The notes below the pieces were generated by a model. The model was not told where the DNA came from. It did no database searches and worked only from the letters and a program-made list of their open reading frames with translations. A DNA stretch of 64,000 bases. Source: CAZDDI01 sp964504195 (GTDB lineage: Bacteria > Chloroflexota > Anaerolineae > B4-G1 > SLSP01). The translations under genes and the position numbers were made by a program. The DNA is taken from the NCBI GenBank assembly GCA_964504195.1, contig CAZDDI010000004.1, positions 97,443 to 161,442 on the forward strand, given 5' to 3'. Each line of letters begins with the position of its first letter. The first letter of the stretch is position 1. Of the stretch, positions 26,203 to 36,335 are shown in pieces.

Positions 26203-29200
26203 CTACCGCGCACGATAAAAGAGCATCATGCTCATCTGATCGCGCAACACTAATGGCAGGTAGATGCGATTGGCAACCGTGGTGAACGTCCACACCGGGC
26301 CAACCGTCATTTCTACACCATCAGTCACAGTAATTTGCCAGTAATAGGTCGTCGCCAGGGTCAGTGCGCCGGGATTGTACGATGTGCCGCTCACGCCCGT
26401 CGCCACCACTGGCGGCGTGGCATCCGTGCCAAAGGCGACGGTGTAAGTGACCACATCGCCGTCGGGGTCACCACCGCTCCAGCCCAAAAGTGCGTTGAGT
26501 GAGACATTGATGGCCTCATGCGCGGGAGTAGGGTTGAAGGGCGCGTAAGGCGGCTGATTCACCGGCAGCGCAGGCGCAGCCGTCGTGAACTGCCACAGCG
26601 GGCCAGTAGTCGTACTGATCCCATCACTGGCAACGATCTGCCAGTAGTAGATGGTGTTCGCCGCTAACGGGCTAAGCGCGCCGAGGTTGAGCGTGGTCAC
26701 ATCCACCACCACACCGACTTCAGGCGGGGTGGTATTCGTCCCGAAGTAAACTGTATATGTCACCACGTCAGCATCGGGATCGCCGCCGCTCCAGGAGAGC
26801 GTTGCCGTCATGGTGGGCACATGGGTTGCGTTATGAGCCGGCACTGGATTGCCCGGCATATACGGGGCACGGTTCTCCGCGATCTCGGTCCCGGTAGTGA
26901 ACGACCACAGTGGGCCGACCGTCTCGCTCAGGCCATCGCTCGCGGTGATGCGCCAGTAGTAGAGCGTGTCCGCCGCAAGTGCGCCGGGATTGTAGTGGGC
27001 GACACCCACACCCGTCGCCATCACTGGCGGCGTGGAATTCGTACCGAAGGCCACAACATAGGTGACGGTATCGCCCACATCCGGGTCACCGCCCGTCCAA
27101 CTGAGAATCGGGTTCAATGGTACGTTGGTTGCCATGTGCGCCGGGGCAGGATTAGCGGGAGTGTAGGGTGGCTGATTCACCGGAGGAGCCGGCGCGGCAG
27201 TGGTAAAATGCCATACCGGGCCGGTGGTGGTGCTCATCCCATCGCTGGCAACGATACGCCAGTAGTAAGTAGCATCCGCCGTCAACGGGCTGAACACACC
27301 AAGATTGAACGTGGTCACATCCACCACCGTCCCCACCTGGGGCGGCGTCGGGTTTACGCCAAAGTAGACGGTGTAGGCAACTGTATCACCCGCATCCGGG
27401 TCACCGCCGCTCCAGCTGAGCGTTGCCGTGGTGGTGGGTACATCCGTCGCGCCATACGCCGGGGCAGGCTCGGAAGGCGCATAAGGTGGCTGGTTCACCG
27501 GCGACGCAGCAACAGTCGTGAAGCGCCACACCGGGCCATCCGCCGTGAGGTCGCCATCGCTCGCGCTGATGCGCCAGTAGTAGGTTGTTCCTTCCGCCAG
27601 CGTGGGCAGCGCGTAGCGCGCCACATTGCGCACGGTCCCTGCCAGGGGTGGCGTGGCGTTTGTACCGAAGTACACGGTGTACGTCACCACGTCGCCGTCG
27701 GGATCGCCACCACTCCAGCGGAGCTCGCCCACGTTCACGGCGATATTGCTCGCCAGATGCGCCGGACTGGGCGCGGAAGGCGTATAGGGTGCGTGATTGA
27801 CCACCTCTTGCCCTGGCCCAACCAGCACCACGCCCCACTTGCCGTTGACCGGGACGACGACATTGCCACCGCTTACGGTGTAGGTCGCGTTGTTGTTCAG
27901 CACATCGGTCAGCACCGTGCCATCGGCAAAGTAGGCGCTCACAGAAAGCGTCGCATTCGCGCTGCTGGCGATGTTCCGCAGCGCCACGATGACCGTATCC
28001 TCCGTATCCCAGCGGGCAAAGGCGTAGATATTATTGGCCGCGAGCAACCGCTGATAGTCACCGCCGCGCAACGCCGAGTAGGTGTTGCGGATGCCGATGA
28101 CTGTTTTGAAGTGATTGTACATCGTGGGATCGGGCGCGTTGCCCCAGGGATAGGTGCGGCGGTTGTCGGGATCGCTGCCGCCGGGCAGCCCCACCTCATC
28201 GCCGTAGTAGACTGAGGGCGCACCGGGCAGCATCATCTGCAACAGCACGGCCAGTTTGAGGTTGGTGTAATCACTGCCCACCATCTGGAACAGGCGCGGC
28301 GAGTCGTGTGTGCTGATGAGGTTCATCATCGCGTAGAAAATTTCCGGCGGATACTGCGCACGGAAATCGTCGAAGGAATTGGCAAAGAACTCCGGGCTGT
28401 TGCCGCTGGCGAAGCCCGCCATCCAGTCGCGGAAGCAGTAGTTCATCACCGAGTCGAGCTGGTCCCCGCGCGTGTAGGCTTCGTAGAGGCCGCCCGCGGC
28501 GCAACCGCCCGTCACCTCGCCCAGCATAAGGATGTCGGCGCTACCGTACTGCTCTTTGATGTAAGGCCGCATCTCGCGGAACCAGTCGTTGCTGATGTCC
28601 TGCGCCACATCGTAGCGCCAGCCATCAATGCCCTTGTCAATCCAGTATTCCGAGACCGACATTCCGTTGGCAAAGCCAGGGATTTGCGGGCTGCCGCCCC
28701 GGAAGAAAAAGTCGCGCACATCGTCATTATCGTCCACCACTTCTGGGATGGTCCCGTAGCCATACCAGCCCTTCCAACCCCAACCGGAGGCGCACTGGAA
28801 GACCGCGCCATCGTTGCCGGGGATGAACCACGCGCGATAGGGCGAAGCAACCGCCTCGCACGCGCCATAATTGACCTTCTTCCAGTCAATGTAGGAGCTA
28901 TCCATGCCGACATGGTTGAAGACGGCATCGAGAATCACGCGCAGGCCATTGGCTTTAGCTGCCATCAGGAATTCATCGAAGGCCGCATCCCCACCGAAGT
29001 AGTCGCGCACGCTGTAGTAATCGTTGGTATCGTAGCCGTGATTGCTCGAAGCCTCGAAGATGGGGTTGAGATAGAGTGTGTTGACGCCCAGATCGTTGAA
29101 GTACCCGGCATTGATTTTAGCCGTGATACCCTGCAAGTCGCCGCCATGATAGTCCATGCCCCAGCTGGGAATGAGCAGCGGATCGCTCCAGCCGCGCAGA

Positions 29201-32200
29201 TCGTGGATACAGCCATCGGTTAAACCGCCGGGCCGCGCGTGCGGGTAGCCATCGCAGCCGGGCCGCGCCCGGTCGCCATAGACCTCCGTGCCTTCGATGA
29301 GCGCATCGTTGGCCGTGTTGCCGTTGTAGAAGCGGTCGGGGAAGATCTGGTAGATGACCGCGTCTTGAATCCACGCAGGGATGTTCTCCACCGGCGGCAG
29401 GGGGCCGGCGGTGGTGCCGAGCTTCCATGAGGAACCCGGCCCAGTGACGCTCCACGCGCCTGGGCCGGTGTTGCCGCTGCGCGGGTGATAGTAGCCAGAA
29501 GCCGCCCCATCCACCACCTTGAACTGATACCACTGATCGGTGAACACATCCGGCGCGGGAACCACCATCTGCCAGTAGTCGTAATCGCTGTCGCTGTAGG
29601 CGACGGTGGCCGTGTAGGTGTACGAAGGATTCGCGCCCGCGCCGGTCTTCCAGACCCAGGCTGTCACGGTTTGCACATCGTTTTTGCAGGTGCGCAAGGT
29701 CATCAGCGCGGATTCGCCCATGGCGATACTGCCGAGCGGGTCGCGGTAGGTGAGGTCGGTATCAATGTGATACAACGGAGTGGAGCGGATCTGATTGTCG
29801 CCTACCGCCACGCCATCGCAGTCGGGCGGGGGCGGCGGGCCGTCATCGTTGCGCGGCAAGCTCCACGAGGGGTTCTGCTGCGTCGCCGCCGTGTACCACT
29901 TCCCAGGGCCATCGTTGCCGCTCACGGGATTGTAGAAGCCCGTCGTGCTCCCATCCACCACCTTGAACTGATACCACTGGTTGATGAGTACCCCTGGCGG
30001 CGGCACTTCGACCGTCCAGTAATCATACGCGCCGCTAGGTTCGGCTACGGCGTTCAGGAGCGTGCCAGGGCCTTCCAACGGTTCGCCCGTCTGCCAGACG
30101 AGCACCTGCACCTGGCTCACATCGTTGCGGCAGGTGCGCAGGCGCAGCGTGGGCGAGACGAGCATCGAGACGCTGCCGACCGGGTCGCGGTAAGCCACTT
30201 CCTGATTGCTGTGGTAGACCTCGGCGGTGACGACGTTGCCATCGCCCACCGTCGCGCCGCCGCACGGGCCGGCACCCGGCACGGTGGTGCTGGCCTGCCG
30301 GATATGCGTCAGCCCTGCACCATCGCTAATCTGCACGGAGTTGAGCAGAGTCACGCCTTCTACGCCCGCGTCAATCTCTACATTGAACACCAGCGACGTG
30401 GTAGCTCCCGCGTTGACCGTCCCGTTCCAGGTGAGCCGGTTGCCGGTCTGCGTCATCCCACCGGGCAGGCTGCCTGCCACGACGGTCACGCCGGAAGGCA
30501 GCGTGTCCGTAATGCGGACGGTTGCGGCCTGGTTGCCGGTGTTGCGGAGCGCGATGGTGTAAGTGAGCTCCTCCCCGGCCAGGGCGGTGGTAGGCAGCAC
30601 GGTTTTGGTCGAAGTGCTGAGATTCGGGCCGCTCGCGCCGATGCTGGTGCTGGCCGTGCGCGTGAGCAGCGCGCCGCCGCCCGCAATCACCACACTGTTG
30701 ACCGCCGTGATGTTCTGCACGCCCGCGTTCACAGTCACGCGGAAGCTCAGCGTCGTCGTCGCGCCCGCGTTCACCGTTCCGCTCCACAAGAGCTGACCGC
30801 CGCTCTGGGTCATCCCGCCGGGCAGGCTGCCCGCCATCACCGTGACCTGCGTGGGCAGGGTATCGGTCAGCACCACGTTGGCGGCCTGGTTGCCGGTGTT
30901 GCGCAGCGTGATGGTGTAGGTGAGCGTATCGCCCGCGTAAGCGGTGGCGGCGTTCACGGTTTTGGCAGATTGCGTGAGATTCGGCCCATCGCCCACGAGG
31001 ATGCTGATGCTATCGGAGGCCTCGGCGTTGTTGACCGCGACCGCGCGCGCTTCCAGCGTGTGCAGGCCGGGGTCATAATCACCCGCGTTCAACGTGACCG
31101 CGAACTCGCTGGGCGGCGTGCTGCCGCATTCCGTGCCGTTGCCCACTTTGGCGAAAGGCACGGTGTAGGTATCCTGATCGCTCCACTCCAACGGGGAGTT
31201 GCTCTGGGAAACCCCGGCGGTATCGAGCGTGGCGGGGTCGGCGGGGATGCTGTCAATGCCGGAGTAATCGCCATGCCCTACGAAAATCTCGATGCAGCCG
31301 TTATCCAGATCGGGGTTGCCGATGAGGTCGAGCGGAATCCGCACCTCCCAGAAGGTGTTGCGGTTGGTATCGTGGCCGTCGGTGATATAGTTGCGGCCAT
31401 TCGGGCCAATGACCGGCGTGCCGGTGACGAAGCTCGTCCCGCTGCCCCGGCTGCTCGCGCCGAGCAAGCCCTGCCCGGCGGTATCCACCGGATCCCAGCC
31501 CACGCCGTCGTGATGGCGCAGGAACGGCCCTTGCCAGAAGTTGGAGGCGAAGTAGACCTGGTAGTTGAGCTGGTTCGCTCCGGCGAAGCGCTGCGGCTTG
31601 CCCCACATATCGCCGGATGCGCCGGTGCTGTAACCGCCCGGCCCGGTATCCAGCCCCACGAACATAATCATGTTCCAGGTGTTCACAAAATCGCCGCTGT
31701 TGGCGTTGACCGGATCCTCGATGTCAATCACATCCGCGCCCTGGATGCCCACATAGAGGTACTCGGTGTCCCAATCGGCAAAGAGGCCGACGAAATCCAC
31801 CTGCCGCTCGTGGGTAGACCAGGTGTGGCCGTCCCGGCAGTAGGGGCCGCTGGTGCAGGGCGCGGCCACCTGCGCGCTGTTGTGCGCGGGCGCGGCGGCG
31901 ACCAGCTGCGCCTGACTCCAGTCGCTTGCCAGACCGTCAATGGTCTTGCTCGCCAGCAGCTGATTTGCGGCAGGCGCGGCGACCTGCTGTGCGGTGGGGT
32001 TGTTATCGCTGCCCACCAGCACATCATCTATGTAGAAATCCACCCGTGTCACGCCCTGCGGGTGCGTAGCGGTGGCGGTCACGACGAATGACCCGCTCAC
32101 CATAGCCCCATCCTCAGGATGCGTAATGCTCACCACCGGCGGGATAAGGATGTTAAAGGTGATGGAATCCGCACCCTGCAAGCCATCATTGGCGAGCGCG

Positions 32201-35022
32201 ACCGCCTGGAGCGTGCGCGCACCGGGTGCATAATCATCCGTATTGAGCGTGACGCCATAAGGCGTGGTGGTATCCGTCCCCACCACCACGCCGTCCACAT
32301 AGAAGTTCACCTGCGCGATGCCGCTCTCGTGCGTAGCCGTTGCTATCACGTCGAACGCACCGGAAAGGGTGGCCCCATCGGCGGGCTGTGTGATGGTCAC
32401 GCTGGGGAAGTCGTACATACCAGGGCGCGCGCCGATGTGGACTGCAATCGCATCCATCGCGGCGATGCTCACGGGCAACGTGCCGCCCGCGCCCACCGTG
32501 AGGGTTGCGCCCGTGCAGGTGCGCCCATCGGCAGAGAGGCCGCCGTGGAGGATGTCGCAGTAATCGCCGGGGGCCAGGCTCGTCTGGAAGGTGCGGTTGA
32601 GCGCGCTCCCCTCGCGGTTGATGACGACGAAGCCGCCCGCGCCGCGCCCAAACGCGATCTGATCGTTGCCGTTCGTCCACCAGTCGGTGACGTAGAAATA
32701 ATCGTTGGTGAAGTTACGGAAAGCGACCATGCTGGCGATAGCGGGCCAGCGATGCTCGCAGACCCAACCACCACTCACGCTACAACCATCCGGCTGCCCG
32801 TTGACGTAGATGCTGCGAGTGTTGCCACTGCCGTCGGAGGGTGGGCCTTGATCGCCGTTGGTGAAGTAGTAGCTGGACATGACCTTGGGGTAGCCGTAGG
32901 GATAAGCGAGCGCAAAGACGTTCGCCAGCCGGTAAACTTCGGGGTTCTTGTGCGTGATGACGCCTCCCCCACCGCCGTGACCGCGCTGATTGTCGTGGTT
33001 GTCGGTGAAGACCACCGCGCCATCGCTGGGGAGCCGCCCCTGCTCGAGACCTTGCAACCAGGCGATGCTACCATTGTTGAACTCGCTCCCTACCTTGTTG
33101 GAGAAGCCGAACTCGGTCACGTCGCCGATGTGGAGATAATCGCTGCCGTTGGAGAGCGGCGATTGGATGACCTCCTGGAAGATGTAGGCCTCGCCGCCGC
33201 CGAAGGCGGTCGGGCGGTCGTTCAGCAGCGCCTTGATCGCCACCAAATCGGCGGGATACATATGCTTGGCAGCGTCAATGCGGAAGCCTGCCACCCCCAG
33301 ACTGATGAGATCGTTAAGGTATTCAGCAGTCTTACCCCGCACATAGCTGCTATCCGTGCGAAGATCGTCCAGTCCTAGCAGCTCGCACATGCGCGCTTCC
33401 CAGGGATCATCCCAGTTGACGATGTTGTGATTGCAGCGATCCAGGTTGAAATCGCTGGCGGAATAGGGGACTTGCGGGTAGTTGGCGACGCAGTTGTTGC
33501 CGCTGATAGTGCTGCATGTCACCGTGTTGCCGGCTGAGCTTGGCCCATCAGTCACCCCATTGGGCAGGCCGGTCATGTGGTTGATGATCGCATCCACATA
33601 AATATCCACCCCTACGGCGTAGCACCGTTCCACCATGTTCTGGAAGGCGGCGCGGTCGCCGCTGCGGCTGATGAGCTCGTAGCTGACCGGCTGGTAGCGC
33701 TGCCACCAGGGATAGCCAGATGCTGGGATGACCCGGTGATCCTGCGGCGGCGAAACCTGCACCGCCGAATAGCCCATCGGCCCTAGAAAATTCTCGCACT
33801 CCTGGGCGATGTCGGCCCACTTCCATTCAAAGAGATGCACGAAGACCGTGCGCGCCGTGGTAGTGGGCGGGGGATTAGGCGTGGGGATGGGGGTAGGTGA
33901 GGGAGTCGGCGTGGGTGGTGGCCCGCTGGTGAGCGTGTAGCTCCAGTTGCCCTCAGAAGCCACATCACCGCTCCAGATCCACTGACCCAGCGGGTTCTTC
34001 ATACTATAGGTGCCGGATGGCGCGGCCGTGTTCTTGAGCCACGCCGTCGCCGTGCCGTCGTTAGCCTGAATGCGATAGTAGACAGAGACCCCCTGTGCGT
34101 TGACCGGAATGGTTGTATGCCAGACCTCGTAGGGGGTGTTACCCTTATTGTGGAAATCAACGGTCACGGTGTACTGTGTGCTCATCGCGAGCCAGTTGTG
34201 CTGCCCCCAGGCATCGCTGGCTTCCCAGATCAGGTTGGCGGCAGTGAGATCGCCCGCCAGCGCGATAAGATAAACATCAGCAGAGCCATCGCCGTTGAGG
34301 ACACGGAACGCGGGCGCGCTGCCGGGCACATCCTCGGTTTGCGGATTATAGGCGGCGGGGTCATTGTGGTAGAGATGATTCCATTGGATATCGTTATCGT
34401 GCGCGCCGCCTTCGCCACCGCCGCCGGAGTTGACCGCGATGTAGCCCCAGTTCCCCTCTGTGTAGGGATTGTCGTTAGCCCAGACCCACTGCCCCAGCGG
34501 GTTTTCCAGTTTGCCCTCGGAGGTGTTGTCGTTGTTCTTGAGGATTGCCTGCGCCGAGCCATCCACCGTGCGGATGCGATAATACACCTGCTGGCTATTC
34601 TCGCGCCCGGTGATGGTTGCCCGCCACAGCTCATAGGTCTTGCTGCCTATGCCGTGAAAATCGGCGGTGAGCGATTTGAGGCGTGTAAATTCCACCTCGT
34701 GGTGCGCCCAGCCATCAGCTTCTATCTGCCAATAGAGCCAGGCGGTGCTGAGATCGCCATCCAGCGCCAGGATATAAAAATCCGCGCTGCCATCGCTTTT
34801 GACCTCGCGGAAGTGGAAAGATTCGCCGGGAACCAGTTCGGTTTCAGGGTTGTACCCGGTCGGCGCGTTGTGGTAGAGTTCATCCCAATGAACAGTGTTG
34901 TCGCCCAACGGGGCATTACGGGCCAACGTGAGCGAGGATGCGCCCAATAGTCCCAAAATCAAGACCACAATCAAACCAAAAACAATCGCCACCTGCTGCG
35001 ATTTACTCCAATGCCAATTCAT
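26203..35022 (-). CDS. giant secreted multi-domain amylase with two GH13 catalytic domains
   Basis: A 2939-residue exported starch-degrading protein. Order: signal or membrane anchor (about 8-32); two related ~150-residue modules (LYHNAPTGYNPETE and LYHNDPAAYNPQTE) to about residue 375; a PTPTP linker; first GH13 amylase (about 393-860; VDAIINHM, FRIDAAKHM, GGGEAYIF, FTDNHDNQRG); Ig-like repeats interrupted by a CBM9/DOMON-like domain (about 1020-1297); two DUF11-like repeats (about 1340-1575); two carbohydrate-binding-like modules (about 1590-1865); second GH13 domain (about 1877-2390; ILDAVFNHVG, GWRYDVAQD, LGEVTGG, STHDSPR, resembling neopullulanase/amylopullulanase); five FN3-like repeats (about 2410-2910); C-terminal IYLPLVLR. 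Catalytic Asp, Glu, Asp are visible in both GH13 domains. AAGGAG before the ATG at 35022 sets the start, 37 codons inside the open frame. Confidence 0.92.
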   Translation of the reverse strand: MNWHWSKSQQVAIVFGLIVVLILGLLGASSLTLARNAPLGDNTVHWDELYHNAPTGYNPETELVPGESFHFREVKSDGSADFYILALDGDLSTAWLYWQIEADGWAHHEVEFTRLKSLTADFHGIGSKTYELWRATITGRENSQQVYYRIRTVDGSAQAILKNNDNTSEGKLENPLGQWVWANDNPYTEGNWGYIAVNSGGGGEGGAHDNDIQWNHLYHNDPAAYNPQTEDVPGSAPAFRVLNGDGSADVYLIALAGDLTAANLIWEASDAWGQHNWLAMSTQYTVTVDFHNKGNTPYEVWHTTIPVNAQGVSVYYRIQANDGTATAWLKNTAAPSGTYSMKNPLGQWIWSGDVASEGNWSYTLTSGPPPTPTPSPTPIPTPNPPPTTTARTVFVHLFEWKWADIAQECENFLGPMGYSAVQVSPPQDHRVIPASGYPWWQRYQPVSYELISRSGDRAAFQNMVERCYAVGVDIYVDAIINHMTGLPNGVTDGPSSAGNTVTCSTISGNNCVANYPQVPYSASDFNLDRCNHNIVNWDDPWEARMCELLGLDDLRTDSSYVRGKTAEYLNDLISLGVAGFRIDAAKHMYPADLVAIKALLNDRPTAFGGGEAYIFQEVIQSPLSNGSDYLHIGDVTEFGFSNKVGSEFNNGSIAWLQGLEQGRLPSDGAVVFTDNHDNQRGHGGGGGVITHKNPEVYRLANVFALAYPYGYPKVMSSYYFTNGDQGPPSDGSGNTRSIYVNGQPDGCSVSGGWVCEHRWPAIASMVAFRNFTNDYFYVTDWWTNGNDQIAFGRGAGGFVVINREGSALNRTFQTSLAPGDYCDILHGGLSADGRTCTGATLTVGAGGTLPVSIAAMDAIAVHIGARPGMYDFPSVTITQPADGATLSGAFDVIATATHESGIAQVNFYVDGVVVGTDTTTPYGVTLNTDDYAPGARTLQAVALANDGLQGADSITFNILIPPVVSITHPEDGAMVSGSFVVTATATHPQGVTRVDFYIDDVLVGSDNNPTAQQVAAPAANQLLASKTIDGLASDWSQAQLVAAAPAHNSAQVAAPCTSGPYCRDGHTWSTHERQVDFVGLFADWDTEYLYVGIQGADVIDIEDPVNANSGDFVNTWNMIMFVGLDTGPGGYSTGASGDMWGKPQRFAGANQLNYQVYFASNFWQGPFLRHHDGVGWDPVDTAGQGLLGASSRGSGTSFVTGTPVIGPNGRNYITDGHDTNRNTFWEVRIPLDLIGNPDLDNGCIEIFVGHGDYSGIDSIPADPATLDTAGVSQSNSPLEWSDQDTYTVPFAKVGNGTECGSTPPSEFAVTLNAGDYDPGLHTLEARAVAVNNAEASDSISILVGDGPNLTQSAKTVNAATAYAGDTLTYTITLRNTGNQAANVVLTDTLPTQVTVMAGSLPGGMTQSGGQLLWSGTVNAGATTTLSFRVTVNAGVQNITAVNSVVIAGGGALLTRTASTSIGASGPNLSTSTKTVLPTTALAGEELTYTIALRNTGNQAATVRITDTLPSGVTVVAGSLPGGMTQTGNRLTWNGTVNAGATTSLVFNVEIDAGVEGVTLLNSVQISDGAGLTHIRQASTTVPGAGPCGGATVGDGNVVTAEVYHSNQEVAYRDPVGSVSMLVSPTLRLRTCRNDVSQVQVLVWQTGEPLEGPGTLLNAVAEPSGAYDYWTVEVPPPGVLINQWYQFKVVDGSTTGFYNPVSGNDGPGKWYTAATQQNPSWSLPRNDDGPPPPPDCDGVAVGDNQIRSTPLYHIDTDLTYRDPLGSIAMGESALMTLRTCKNDVQTVTAWVWKTGAGANPSYTYTATVAYSDSDYDYWQMVVPAPDVFTDQWYQFKVVDGAASGYYHPRSGNTGPGAWSVTGPGSSWKLGTTAGPLPPVENIPAWIQDAVIYQIFPDRFYNGNTANDALIEGTEVYGDRARPGCDGYPHARPGGLTDGCIHDLRGWSDPLLIPSWGMDYHGGDLQGITAKINAGYFNDLGVNTLYLNPIFEASSNHGYDTNDYYSVRDYFGGDAAFDEFLMAAKANGLRVILDAVFNHVGMDSSYIDWKKVNYGACEAVASPYRAWFIPGNDGAVFQCASGWGWKGWYGYGTIPEVVDDNDDVRDFFFRGGSPQIPGFANGMSVSEYWIDKGIDGWRYDVAQDISNDWFREMRPYIKEQYGSADILMLGEVTGGCAAGGLYEAYTRGDQLDSVMNYCFRDWMAGFASGNSPEFFANSFDDFRAQYPPEIFYAMMNLISTHDSPRLFQMVGSDYTNLKLAVLLQMMLPGAPSVYYGDEVGLPGGSDPDNRRTYPWGNAPDPTMYNHFKTVIGIRNTYSALRGGDYQRLLAANNIYAFARWDTEDTVIVALRNIASSANATLSVSAYFADGTVLTDVLNNNATYTVSGGNVVVPVNGKWGVVLVGPGQEVVNHAPYTPSAPSPAHLASNIAVNVGELRWSGGDPDGDVVTYTVYFGTNATPPLAGTVRNVARYALPTLAEGTTYYWRISASDGDLTADGPVWRFTTVAASPVNQPPYAPSEPAPAYGATDVPTTTATLSWSGGDPDAGDTVAYTVYFGVNPTPPQVGTVVDVTTFNLGVFSPLTADATYYWRIVASDGMSTTTGPVWHFTTAAPAPPVNQPPYTPANPAPAHMATNVPLNPILSWTGGDPDVGDTVTYVVAFGTNSTPPVMATGVGVAHYNPGALAADTLYYWRITASDGLSETVGPLWSFTTGTEIAENRAPYMPGNPVPAHNATHVPTMTATLSWSGGDPDADVVTYTVYFGTNTTPPEVGVVVDVTTLNLGALSPLAANTIYYWQIVASDGISTTTGPLWQFTTAAPALPVNQPPYAPFNPTPAHEAINVSLNALLGWSGGDPDGDVVTYTVAFGTDATPPVVATGVSGTSYNPGALTLATTYYWQITVTDGVEMTVGPVWTFTTVANRIYLPLVLRDQMSMMLFYRAR

Positions 35023-35159
35023 GTTTCGCTCCTTTCCTGACTCGCTGATACGGAAACCCTTTAACGGGAAATCGGGGGAATTTGGGATTGTGGATTTTTG
35101 ATTTTGAACTGGCACCTCCTTATCATCATGCAAAGGTTGGGCAGGAACAGACTTTGTGT

Positions 35160-35188
35160 ATTATACGCGAAAAAACCCATCACGTCAA
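35160..35188 (-). promoter_or_regulatory. strong sigma-70-type promoter of the giant amylase gene
   Basis: On the minus strand TTGACG (35188-35183) and a perfect TATAAT (35165-35160) are separated by exactly 17 bases. The predicted transcript starts near 35153, leaving an untranslated leader of about 130 bases before ATG 35022. Confidence 0.85.
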
Positions 35189-35266
35189 TTTAAGGGAGAT
35201 TTTTTAGAATCAAACAGCAAATCGGTTTGCATACCATTTTCCTCCGATAGCAATTGAAAGAGGTAC

Positions 35267-35302
35267 AAAAAAAGCGTGATAGGAAAACCTATCACGCTTT
35301 TT
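35267..35302 (-). terminator. intrinsic terminator, possibly bidirectional
   Basis: AAAAAGCGTGATAGG (35269-35283) pairs perfectly with CCTATCACGCTTTTT (35288-35302) around AAAA. On the minus strand the T-rich side follows the stem, 15 bases after the stop of the 35317 gene. Confidence 0.88.
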
Positions 35303-35316
35303 CGTGCGAACACGGA

Positions 35317-36207
35317 TCAGGCCAATGCCAGCACCAAGAGCGTAACTAAAGCCCCACACAACGGCATTCCCACCACCAAGACGATAATCACCACCCACAC
35401 CCACCTGTCCATACCGCCACGCCGTACAAAGGTTTCCAGCGAAGATTCGGTGACGGGCTGCCGCGGGGACGGCACACACTCAATGGCGCGCGCCAGGAGC
35501 AGCAGATCGCTCAGCCATTGCTGCGCCTCCTCAGGACTGATGTCGTAACGCCAAAGGTTCTTATTCTTGTAAAGCCAGAGCTTCACAAAGTTGGGGCTGA
35601 TGATGACTTGTTGGAGCAAAGCCCAGCTCTCTGCGGCCTGCATGAGCCGCACCAGCGCTGCGCGCACCTCATGCACGGCGAGCAGTTCGCGCAGCCAGGA
35701 GTCTTCGAGCGCACTGATGGAAAAAGCAGCCAATTCCGGCGCACCGAAGGCCAACGGGTGGTAGTTGACGGCTTTCGCCAGCGGTGCCATGACCATCCCC
35801 GCGTGCGAGAAAGCGACGCGGGTCTGGGCCGGCGCGCTCACATACAGGCTAAATGCCGGGCCGCGCGCGAATCGCACGATGACCTCACGGCCTTCAACCG
35901 TGCCGCGATACTCGCGCCCTGACAATCCATACGTCTGGCCCTGCAATCCATACGGGGCCAGGATAGTATCGAGCCAACGCTTGCGCTGATACATGGTCAG
36001 CAGCAGCGTGACCACCGGCCCTACCACTATCAGCAAGCAGAGCAGTCCCGCCGGAATAATCAACGTCCACACGCTGGCATTGGGGGTACTCAAGAAGACC
36101 CCCGCGGGAATGAAGACACATACGCACACTAGAGGAACCGCAATGAAGGTACTCAACGCGCTAACAATCAGCCGTCGCTTGTAATCTGTAGACATGGCTT
36201 TGAACAT
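35317..36207 (-). CDS. membrane protein of unknown function
   Basis: I do not recognise this 296-residue protein. Two adjacent hydrophobic segments near the N-terminus (about 14-36 and 44-66) are followed by a soluble middle of about 190 residues (YGLQGQTYGLSGREYRGTVEGREVIVRFARG, later RAALVRLMQAAESW) and a single C-terminal membrane helix (VWVVIIVLVVGMPLCGALVTLLVLALA). The soluble part may be cytoplasmic, held to the membrane at both ends. GGGGG at 36212-36216 points to ATG 36207; a GTG at 36213 overlaps that site and ATG 36195 is a third option. It stands alone between terminators, next to the surface-protein block. Confidence 0.7.
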   Translation of the reverse strand: MFKAMSTDYKRRLIVSALSTFIAVPLVCVCVFIPAGVFLSTPNASVWTLIIPAGLLCLLIVVGPVVTLLLTMYQRKRWLDTILAPYGLQGQTYGLSGREYRGTVEGREVIVRFARGPAFSLYVSAPAQTRVAFSHAGMVMAPLAKAVNYHPLAFGAPELAAFSISALEDSWLRELLAVHEVRAALVRLMQAAESWALLQQVIISPNFVKLWLYKNKNLWRYDISPEEAQQWLSDLLLLARAIECVPSPRQPVTESSLETFVRRGGMDRWVWVVIIVLVVGMPLCGALVTLLVLALA

Positions 36208-36335
36208 AATCACCCCCTTGAAAATAGCGAACGGCGAATCTCAAAACGCATTGCGGCAAAAGTAACCCGTGAGGTACAGGCAATGGTTTCGACAGGCTCA
36301 CCTACCGCCAAATCTGCAACTTTTCCCTAATGTCC

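Noticed and set aside
29485..32091. 868-codon open frame on the plus strand opposite the giant amylase
   Set aside because: It is antisense to a gene with clear domains in every segment. Its translation is Arg/His/Ala/Gly-rich low-complexity without recognisable motifs, as expected in GC-rich DNA. The antisense frames at 26821-28215, 28306-29223, 32119-33378 and 34117-34950 are rejected for the same reason.
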